Source: Acidobacteriota bacterium
GTDB lineage: Bacteria; Acidobacteriota; Vicinamibacteria; Vicinamibacterales; UBA2999
Length of the DNA: 64,000 nucleotides
Assembly: GCA_963169195.1 (NCBI GenBank)
Contig: CAUJDN010000052.1
Span: forward strand, 1-64,000
Reading direction: 5' to 3'
The stretch's first letter is position 1. Each line of letters opens with the position of its first letter. Both the position numbers and the translations under genes were made by a program. This document shows positions 48,222-54,972 of the stretch, piece after piece. Below the pieces are notes generated by a model. That model was given only the letters and a program-made list of their open reading frames with translations. It did not search any database and was not told the origin of the DNA.

Positions 48222-51146
48222 ATGGCGACACCGCGTCTTCTTCTCGTCGGATCCCTCGTGGCGTGCCTGGTCGCCGGAAGCGCCGAGGCACGCCAGGGCG
48301 TCTCGGGCCTTCGCGGGCGAGTGGTGGACCAGCAGAAGGGCGTGCTGCCCGGCGTGACGTTGACGGTCACGCACCGGGAAAGCGGCGTCACCCGCGAGAC
48401 CGTGACTGGCAGCGACGGCTCGTTCTCGGTTCCGGCCCTCGTCCCAGGGCCATATCGAGTGACAGCCGAGCTCGCCGGCTTCAACCGCTACCAGTTCGAG
48501 GAACTGCAGCTTCGGGTGGGGTCCACGGCCCAGCTCGAGGTGGTCCTCCAGGTCGGCGGGCTGACCGAGAGCGTCACCGTCACGTCTGAAGCGCCACAGG
48601 TGGACCTGACGTCGACCGAGGTGGGTGGCTCGGTCGCCACGGCTGAGCTGACGAACCTGCCGTCGGGCAACCGCAACTTCACAGGCTTCGTCGCGTTGCT
48701 GCCGGGAGTGGTCTACAACCCGACCTCGGACTCCTCGTCCGACAACGTCAACATCAACGGCCAGCACGGCAGCGGCGTGGTGTACCTGATGGACGGTGCC
48801 AGCAACAACGACGACCTCCGCGGCGGCAGTGCCGGCGCCCAGGCCCGGACGCCGCTCGAGGCGATCCAGGAATTCCAGGTCGTCACGAACCAGTTCGACG
48901 CGGCTTATGGCGGCGCCACGGCCGGCGTCATCAACGCCGTGAGCAAGCAGGGTACGAACAGGGTCCGCGGCAGCGCCTTCGGGTACTTCACCAACCAGGG
49001 CCTCACCGCCAAGGACTTCTTCGTCGAGCAGCAGGGGCTCGACAAGCCGGAGGCCTCGCGCAAGCAGTGGGGTGGCACCGTCGGCGGCCCGATCGTCCGC
49101 GACCGGATGCATTTCTTCTTCAGCTTCGAGCGTTCCGATCTGGACGAGGGTCGCAGCCGCGTCTACCCGACGCGTCCCGACAAGAGCTTCACCGCGACGC
49201 AGGAGACCAACTCGTTCAACTACCTGGGGCGCATCGACCATCAACTGGGCAGTGGCGCGAACTACTCGGTGCGGGCACTGTGGGACCACCAGCCCAACTA
49301 CAACCAGGTGCTCGGCGACGGCACCAAGGACACGCTTTACATCGAGAAGGACGACGATGTGACTCTGGTGGGCACGTTCAACTGGATCACGAGCCCGACG
49401 CAGCTGCTGACGCTGCGCGGCTCCTATGTGCAGGAGCGGCCGGACCGCGGCATGCCGCAGTACTTCGAGGCGCCCTGGTCCGAGGCGCCTCCGATGCTCG
49501 ACTTCCTCAGCTACTATGACCAGGCCGGGAACGACTACGCGGACGTCCGCGAGATGAAGGTGTACGGGTTCGAGTCGCAGTTCACGTGGTTCCTGCCGGG
49601 CCGCGTCGGCAGCCACGACGTGAAGATGGGCACGCAGTACCAGCTCGGTGAGCACCTCCGCAACGACCAGCGCTTCACCAACGGCAGCTTCGCGTTCGCG
49701 ACCGATCTCGACTTCAACCCGGCCGACCCGCGCACCTACCCGGAACGACTCACGATCCGCGTACCGGGGCGCGCGCGGCTGCTCACGAGGACGCACTCCA
49801 TCGGTGCCTTCGTGCACGACAAGTGGCAGGCGACCCCGAACCTCACACTGAACATCGGCGTGCGCTACGACCTGCACGTCTCGCCGTTTCGAAACAACTG
49901 GAATCCGTTCTTCGCCGATCCCGGCGCCTATCCGATCGACACGAACAACTTCCAGCCGCGGGTCGGGTTCGCCTACAACATGGGCGGCCGCTCGGTCATT
50001 CGCGGCGGGTACGGCCTCTTCTACGAGAAGCAGTGGATCGATCGCTTCGAGACCTTCCAGCTGAACCGCGTGTTCTCCGACTCGTTCATCGCGCAGTTCC
50101 CGACCAACGCAGCCGATCCGGGGCCGAGCAACGGCCGGCTGCCGACGAACCCCTTCCTGGTGAACGGCCCGGTCGTCAACCGCACGCTGCTGGACCAGAT
50201 GTTCCCGCCGGGCAGCTTCTCGCGAAATACGGGTGACGTGTACATCGACAATCCCGACCGCATCCTGCCTGCACAGCACCAGGCCACGGTCGGCTACGAG
50301 CGGCAGATTCGCGACAACCTGTCGTTCGCCATCGACTACGTCCACTCCTGGAACCGCAATCAGCCCATCCGCTACAACTTCAACGCGCCGGTGCGCGCCA
50401 ACACGAGCCGCACGGGGCCCATCAGGCGCGTCGACTTCCTCGGGCTCGCCTCGCAGCTCGGGCTGTCGCCCTTCAACGACGATGTCTACACGTATCAGTA
50501 CGTGGCGTCCTCGCAGTACGACGGCGTGGCCATGCAGCTCGAGAAGCGCTTCTCGGGATACTGGAGCGGGCGCGTGAGCTACAGCATCGGCTACGCGCGT
50601 GGCAACACCAGCGGGCTGCCCACCGCGGTCAACGACTTCCAGGTGCTGGACGCTGCCAACCTCGATCGGAACGAAGGCCCGACCAACTACGATCGGCGGC
50701 ATACGCTGTCGCTCAGCGGCCGACTGGACCTGCCCGCGCTGAAGGGCGTGACGCTGGCCGCCACCGCCCGGATGATGAGCGGGTCGCCCTTCACCGTCTT
50801 CGACAGCTCCACCGATGCCGACCAGAACGGGGTGCTCGTCGATCCGCTGCCGGCCGGCTCCTACAGCGGCGCCGGCGAGAACGGGATCACCGTGGAAAGC
50901 GACGGCGGCCGGAACGGCGCCTATGGCCCGCGCTTCCTGCAGGTCGACGTCCGCGCCGGCTATCGCGTGCGACTGCCAGCCGACCGCACCGTCGACCTGT
51001 TCGCCGAGGTGTTCAACCTGACCAATCGCGCCAATTTCAACAACCCCACCGGCGACCGCCGGTCCGGCAACTTCCTGGTGCCGACCTCCCTGCGCGGCGG
51101 CGGATTCCCCCGCCAGCTGCAGCTGGGCGTGCGGCTCGGGTTCTGA
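48222..51146 (+). CDS. TonB-dependent receptor, Oar-like with carboxypeptidase-regulatory domain
   Basis: Outer-membrane receptor of 974 residues. A signal peptide (LLLVGSLVACLVAGSAEARQ) is followed by a carboxypeptidase-regulatory-like domain at about 22-105 (GLRGRVVDQQKGVLPGVTLTV, DGSFSVPALVPGPYRVTAELAGF). The plug begins with VGGLTESVTVTSEAPQVDLTSTEVGG and includes INGQHGSGVVYLMDGASNNDD and EAIQEFQVVTNQFDAAYGGATAGVINAVSKQGTN. The barrel ends QLQLGVRLGF with the terminal aromatic. This architecture is the Oar type abundant in Acidobacteriota. ATG 48222 has GAGAGGAG upstream; the GTG at 48165 would add 19 residues before the signal and is less likely. The next gene follows by 20 bp. Confidence 0.9.
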   Translation: MATPRLLLVGSLVACLVAGSAEARQGVSGLRGRVVDQQKGVLPGVTLTVTHRESGVTRETVTGSDGSFSVPALVPGPYRVTAELAGFNRYQFEELQLRVGSTAQLEVVLQVGGLTESVTVTSEAPQVDLTSTEVGGSVATAELTNLPSGNRNFTGFVALLPGVVYNPTSDSSSDNVNINGQHGSGVVYLMDGASNNDDLRGGSAGAQARTPLEAIQEFQVVTNQFDAAYGGATAGVINAVSKQGTNRVRGSAFGYFTNQGLTAKDFFVEQQGLDKPEASRKQWGGTVGGPIVRDRMHFFFSFERSDLDEGRSRVYPTRPDKSFTATQETNSFNYLGRIDHQLGSGANYSVRALWDHQPNYNQVLGDGTKDTLYIEKDDDVTLVGTFNWITSPTQLLTLRGSYVQERPDRGMPQYFEAPWSEAPPMLDFLSYYDQAGNDYADVREMKVYGFESQFTWFLPGRVGSHDVKMGTQYQLGEHLRNDQRFTNGSFAFATDLDFNPADPRTYPERLTIRVPGRARLLTRTHSIGAFVHDKWQATPNLTLNIGVRYDLHVSPFRNNWNPFFADPGAYPIDTNNFQPRVGFAYNMGGRSVIRGGYGLFYEKQWIDRFETFQLNRVFSDSFIAQFPTNAADPGPSNGRLPTNPFLVNGPVVNRTLLDQMFPPGSFSRNTGDVYIDNPDRILPAQHQATVGYERQIRDNLSFAIDYVHSWNRNQPIRYNFNAPVRANTSRTGPIRRVDFLGLASQLGLSPFNDDVYTYQYVASSQYDGVAMQLEKRFSGYWSGRVSYSIGYARGNTSGLPTAVNDFQVLDAANLDRNEGPTNYDRRHTLSLSGRLDLPALKGVTLAATARMMSGSPFTVFDSSTDADQNGVLVDPLPAGSYSGAGENGITVESDGGRNGAYGPRFLQVDVRAGYRVRLPADRTVDLFAEVFNLTNRANFNNPTGDRRSGNFLVPTSLRGGGFPRQLQLGVRLGF

Positions 51147-51166
51147 TAGCGTCAGCAGGCCGTACC

Positions 51167-52372
51167 ATGCAGACCTTCCGCGCCCCCGTCAGCCTCCTGG
51201 CTGCCACCACGCTCGTCACCGGGGCCCTCGTCGCCGGGCAGGCGCCCCCGCCGCCCGATGGCCTCGACTACCAGATGTTCAGGACGACCATCCAGCCCAT
51301 GTTCGTCGCCAAGCGCGAGGGGCTGGTCCGTTGCGTGCAGTGCCACGGCCGCGGCGCCGGGACGGGCGGCCTTCTGATCCTGCCGCCCGCCGCGGGCACC
51401 ACGACCTGGAGCGACGAGCAGTCGCGGAAGAACTTCGACGCCGTGCGGCGGCTCGTCGTGCCGGGTAACCCCGAGGCCAGTCGGCTGCTCATGCACCCCC
51501 TGGCGCGGAGCGCCGGCGGCGACCCGTTCCACGGCGGCGGCAAGCACTGGGATTCGAAGCAGCACCCCGAGTGGCAGGCTCTCGCCCGATGGGTCAACAC
51601 CGGGACAGCCGCCACCACGACCGCGGCTGCTTCGCTCGACTTCGATGCCTACCGCACGACGGTGGAGCCCGTGTTCCTGAAGGAGCGCGACGGTCCGGCC
51701 GGCCGCGTTTCGTGCGCCGGGTGTCATTCCGGCATCGCCACGCGGTTGCGCCTGGCAGCGCCGCCGGAACGCGGCAGCTGGTCCATGGAGCAGTCGACGC
51801 AGAACTTCGCCGCCGCGTCGCAGCTCGTGGTTGCCGGCAAGCCGCTCGAGAGCCGCCTGCTCGTGCATCCCCTGGACGCCGCGGCCGGCGGCGATCCGAG
51901 CCATTCAGGCGGCAAGTTCTGGAAATCGCAGGACGACCCCGAGTGGCGAGCCCTGGCCGCGTGGGTGAGCGCCGCCACACCCGCCACAGGGGCCGCGGCT
52001 CCGGCGGCCCGGGCGCTGGACTACGAGTTCTTCAAGGCGCGCATCCAGCCGATGTTCACGGCCAAGCGCACGGGCCTCGTCCGCTGCACGCAGTGTCACA
52101 CGCGCGGCACCGGCAGCGGCTTCGCCCTCCAGCCCCTGGCTCAGGGCGCGACGAGCTGGACCGAGGAGCAGTCGCGGAAGAACTTCGAGTCGGCAACGCG
52201 GCTGGTGGCGCCGGGCGACCCGACGGCGAGCCGGCTGCTGATGCACCCGCTCGCCAGGACTGCGGGCGGCGATCCGTTCCACGGAGGCGGCAAGCACTGG
52301 ATCGCGCAGTCCGACGCCGAGTGGCAGACGCTGGCGGCGTGGGTGCGCGGCGCCACGCTGACGGCCCGATGA
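51167..52372 (+). CDS. Exported cytochrome with three tandem mono-haem (CxxCH) domains
   Basis: A 401-residue exported protein: a signal peptide (VSLLAATTLVTGALVAGQ), then three direct repeats of about 112-117 residues spanning roughly 33-145, 158-269 and 284-400. Each repeat has one haem c motif: CVQCH (56-60), CAGCH (183-187) and CTQCH (307-311). The shared pattern is F...IQPMF..KR.GLVRC.QCH, then W..EQS..NF..A..LV.PG.P..SRLL.HPL and GGDPFHGGGKHW.....EWQ.LA.WV. HPL and GGKHW His residues may act as axial ligands. Repeats 1 and 3 are closest. It is probably a periplasmic triheme electron carrier or oxidase subunit, not recognised as a named family. It lies between the TonB receptor and a propeller gene in one operon. 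Confidence 0.75.
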   Translation: MQTFRAPVSLLAATTLVTGALVAGQAPPPPDGLDYQMFRTTIQPMFVAKREGLVRCVQCHGRGAGTGGLLILPPAAGTTTWSDEQSRKNFDAVRRLVVPGNPEASRLLMHPLARSAGGDPFHGGGKHWDSKQHPEWQALARWVNTGTAATTTAAASLDFDAYRTTVEPVFLKERDGPAGRVSCAGCHSGIATRLRLAAPPERGSWSMEQSTQNFAAASQLVVAGKPLESRLLVHPLDAAAGGDPSHSGGKFWKSQDDPEWRALAAWVSAATPATGAAAPAARALDYEFFKARIQPMFTAKRTGLVRCTQCHTRGTGSGFALQPLAQGATSWTEEQSRKNFESATRLVAPGDPTASRLLMHPLARTAGGDPFHGGGKHWIAQSDAEWQTLAAWVRGATLTAR

Positions 52373-52398
52373 CGACACTTTCGATCCGGAGGCAGCCC

Positions 52399-53430
52399 AT
52401 GACTCGTCGGTACCTCGTCTTCCTGGTCCCCGCCCTGGTGCTGCTCGTCGGCACGCCCGCCCTCCTGGGCCGCGCCAACGTCGTGCGCATCATCCAGACC
52501 AACGCGGCGGGCGACAACGCGCACGTGATCGACCCTGCCACCAACAAGGTGGTGGGCGTCATCGAGGGCGTCGAGATCGTGCACGGCGTCACGTCGGCGC
52601 CCGACGGCACTCGCATCTACCTGAGCAACGAATCGCTCCACACGCTCGACGTCGTGGACGCGAAAACGCTGAAGGTGACCAGCCGCATCCACCTGAGCGG
52701 CCGGCCCAACAACGTGGCCGTCACGAAAGACGGGCGCAAGGTCTACGTGGGCATTGCCCAGGCGCCCGGTGCGCTGGACGTCATCGACACGGTGGCGCTG
52801 GCCAACGTGAAGACGGTGCCCGTGGAAGGCTCCATTCACAACGTGTACGTCACCCCGGACGGCCGCTTCGCCGTGGCCGGCTCCATCCCCGCCAGCACCA
52901 TCAGCATCGTCGACACCAGCACGGACACGCTGGTGCGGAAGATCAAGATGAGCGCCGGCATCCGGCCCATGACCTTCGACTGGAACCCGGACGGCTCGAC
53001 GAAGCACATCTACGTGCAGCTCTCCAACTTCCACGGCCTGGCGGTGGTGGACTTCGCGTCGGGGAAGGAGATACGGCGCATCGAACATCCGCCCATCCCC
53101 GGCGAGCACGCGCACACCGACGGCCTGCAGGGCGCGCCGGCGCACGGCCTGGGCGTGTCGCCCGACGGCAGGACGCTGTGGTCCACGAGCAAGGTCTACA
53201 GCCACGCGTACGTGTTCTCGCTCCCCGACCTGAAGCCCCTCGGCACCGTGTTCGCCGGCCAGCACCCCGAGTGGGTGACCTTCACGCCCGACAGCCGCTT
53301 CGTCTACATCGGCGCCGCGGGCGACAACATGACGTTCGCCATCGACGTGCGGACGTTGAAGGAAGTCGCACGCATCCCGGTCGGCCAGGTGCCGAAGCGC
53401 GTGGCCACCGCCGTTCTGCAGATGGACTGA
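52399..53430 (+). CDS. Exported YVTN-type beta-propeller protein
   Basis: A 343-residue secreted propeller. A signal (RYLVFLVPALVLLVGTPALL) is followed by repeats of about 42 residues with YVTN/lactonase-like signatures: AHVIDPATNKVVGVIEGVEIVHGVTSAPDGTRIYLSNES, VVDAKTLKVTSRIHLSGRPNNVAVTKDGRKVYVG, VIDTVALANVKTVPVEGSIHNVYVTPDGRFAVAG. ATG 52399 is chosen for GGAGG 6 nt upstream; an ATG overlapping the cytochrome stop is possible but poorly spaced. Such propellers accompany cytochromes in alcohol/amine dehydrogenase, nitrite reductase and denitrification clusters, but no copper or haem ligands specific to these were found. It is the last gene before a strong convergent hairpin. Confidence 0.78.
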   Translation: MTRRYLVFLVPALVLLVGTPALLGRANVVRIIQTNAAGDNAHVIDPATNKVVGVIEGVEIVHGVTSAPDGTRIYLSNESLHTLDVVDAKTLKVTSRIHLSGRPNNVAVTKDGRKVYVGIAQAPGALDVIDTVALANVKTVPVEGSIHNVYVTPDGRFAVAGSIPASTISIVDTSTDTLVRKIKMSAGIRPMTFDWNPDGSTKHIYVQLSNFHGLAVVDFASGKEIRRIEHPPIPGEHAHTDGLQGAPAHGLGVSPDGRTLWSTSKVYSHAYVFSLPDLKPLGTVFAGQHPEWVTFTPDSRFVYIGAAGDNMTFAIDVRTLKEVARIPVGQVPKRVATAVLQMD

Positions 53431-53433
53431 ACG

Positions 53434-53455
53434 GGCGCGGGTGTGCACCCGCGCC
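53434..53455. terminator. Perfect 10-bp hairpin at a convergent junction
   Basis: GGCGCGGGTG and CACCCGCGCC form a perfect stem with a 2-nt loop, 3 nt after the propeller stop and 12 nt from the convergent lipoprotein gene end. It is likely a bidirectional terminator, although without a T-tract. Confidence 0.6.
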
Positions 53456-53467
53456 GAGTCGCCCGGT

Positions 53468-53911
53468 TCAGCGGTCGGGGATGGTGGTGGCTGGCACAGC
53501 CTCGTCGAGCGTGGCGGTCCACTCCTGGTCGGACTCGATGACGAGGTACGAGACGCGCGGCTCGTCGGCCGCGTACGCCGTGCCGGCCCCCGCGCCGACG
53601 TGGTCCACGAGCGTCTGGAGCGGGCGCCCGCTGACGGAGCTGTGCAGCGAGACCTGAAGCCGGCCGCCGCTGGCCGGTGCCTCGCCTCGCGCCTCCCACC
53701 GCAACCTGAGGGCGCCGGTGGTGACGTCGAACGACTCGGTCTGGCGGTTGCCGCGACCCGACCACGTGCCGAGCGGGTGCCACCTGCTCGTGACCGCGGG
53801 CGCCGCCCGCGCGACCGGAGTGGCCGGCGCCTGGCACCCCGCCCATGCGGGAACGAGGGCCGCGATCACGAGCGCCCGCGTCCACGCTCCACCGTGCTGC
53901 GGTACCCTCAA
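53468..53911 (-). CDS. Small exported lipoprotein, function unknown
   Basis: A 147-residue protein not recognised from any family. ALVIAALVPAWAGC is a lipoprotein-type signal with Cys in the lipobox. The mature part is a beta-rich domain: SRWHPLGTWSGRGNRQTESFDVTTGALRLRWEARGE, GGRLQVSLHSSVSGRPLQTLVDH and RVSYLVIESDQEWTATLDEAV. The pattern resembles small jelly-roll-like exported domains in which stabilising side chains cover a sandwich. It would start with TTG directly at the octamer repeat tract; a shorter GTG start cuts into the signal. It lies downstream of the molybdenum-hydroxylase genes on the same strand and may be co-transcribed with them. Confidence 0.6.
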   Translation of the reverse strand: MRVPQHGGAWTRALVIAALVPAWAGCQAPATPVARAAPAVTSRWHPLGTWSGRGNRQTESFDVTTGALRLRWEARGEAPASGGRLQVSLHSSVSGRPLQTLVDHVGAGAGTAYAADEPRVSYLVIESDQEWTATLDEAVPATTIPDR

Positions 53912-53940
53912 GACCCCAAGACCCTCAAGACCTCAAGACC
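53908..53940. repeat. TCAAGACC octamer array, four units
   Basis: Four 8-bp units (TCAAGACC, with CCAAGACC once and one extra C) sit between the FAD-subunit stop codon and the lipoprotein start. The unit is a two-base rearrangement of the TCAGAACC unit at 22.6 kb. Confidence 0.75.
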
Positions 53941-54954
53941 CTACGTGGTCGCCCCCATCGGCCCACCGCGCACCGCGCGGCGCACCAGGTTGCGCATCAG
54001 TGGCACCTTGTAGGCGTTGTGCCGCAGCGGCACGGCGCCCTGGATGGCCAGCTCGGCCGCCATGGCGGCCGTCTCGTCGCCCAGCGGCCGTCCGGCGATG
54101 GCCTGCTCGACGGCCTGCAGCCGCAGCGGCCGTGCGGCCACGGCGCCGACCGCGATGCGTGCGTCGGCGATGCGCCCGCCGTCCGCCTTGATGGCGGAGG
54201 CCACGTTCACGAGCGGGAAGTCCCACACTTGACGATCGCGCACCTTCTCGAAGTAGAAGCGCGCGCCCGCCCACGTCGCCGGGATGCGGATCGCGGTGAG
54301 CAGCTCTCCCGGCTCGAGGACCGTCATGCGCGTGATGTCGATATCCGGCCCCCTGAAGTAGTCGGCGGCCTGGACGATCCGCTCGGCGCCCTTGCGGCGG
54401 ATGACCATCTGTGCGTCGAGCGCGATGAGCGCGGGTGCCGTGTCGGAGGGGCTGACCGCCACGCACCGGTCGGCGCCGAGGATGGCGTGCTCCCGGTTGA
54501 CGGCCGTCGGCGTGTCGGCGTAGCAGATGTTGCCGCCGGCGCGATAGCAGTGCCACCCGCGGCGGTAGTACCAGCACCGCGCGTCCTGCGACACGTTGCC
54601 GCCCAAGGTGCCCTGGTTGCGGATCTGTGGCGAGGCGACCAGTTCGGCGGCCTCCGCCAGGACGCTGAAGCGCTCGCGGATACCCGCATGCTCGGCCACG
54701 GCGGTCAGCGTCGTCATGGCGCCGATCTCGAAGCCGCCGCCGCTCTCGCGGATGCCCTGCAGCTCCGCGATCTGGCCGAGCTCGACGACGACGCTCGTGC
54801 GTTTCGTGCGGTCCTTCAACCAGTCGAACGAGTCCATGCCCCCGGCCAGGGCCCAGGCGTCCTGGCCGCGCGCGTCCAGCAGGTCCAGTGCCTCGTCCAC
54901 GCTGGCGGGCTGGTACAGCTGGAACGGCGGAATCACGTCGTGAACGATCGCCAT
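53941..54954 (-). CDS. Molybdenum hydroxylase FAD subunit with [4Fe-4S] loop (PaoB/HcrB-like)
   Basis: CoxM/XdhB-type electron-transfer subunit of 337 residues. The FAD motifs are ALAGGMDSFDWLKDR (residues 35-49) and QIRNQGTLGGNVSQDARC (110-127). Four Cys at 127, 136, 144 and 164 (in RCWYYRRGWHC, GGNICYA and GADRCVAV) lie in an insertion seen in PaoB and 4-hydroxybenzoyl-CoA reductase beta, where it carries a [4Fe-4S] cluster; HAILGADRCVAVSPSD is particularly PaoB-like. The C-terminal CO_deh_flav_C domain follows. GAGGAG precedes the ATG. It is the third gene of a 2Fe-2S, Mo, FAD operon. It lacks its own signal, so it probably travels with the Tat-signal subunit. Confidence 0.85.
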   Translation of the reverse strand: MAIVHDVIPPFQLYQPASVDEALDLLDARGQDAWALAGGMDSFDWLKDRTKRTSVVVELGQIAELQGIRESGGGFEIGAMTTLTAVAEHAGIRERFSVLAEAAELVASPQIRNQGTLGGNVSQDARCWYYRRGWHCYRAGGNICYADTPTAVNREHAILGADRCVAVSPSDTAPALIALDAQMVIRRKGAERIVQAADYFRGPDIDITRMTVLEPGELLTAIRIPATWAGARFYFEKVRDRQVWDFPLVNVASAIKADGGRIADARIAVGAVAARPLRLQAVEQAIAGRPLGDETAAMAAELAIQGAVPLRHNAYKVPLMRNLVRRAVRGGPMGATT

Positions 54955-54972
54955 GGTGGTGCTCCTCGGTCC

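Noticed and set aside
48018-50702. Upstream extension of the sensor kinase frame to 1879 codons
   Set aside because: The extension is antisense to the TonB receptor and has shadow composition; the ATG at 48017 has a good Shine-Dalgarno and is followed by a signal peptide.
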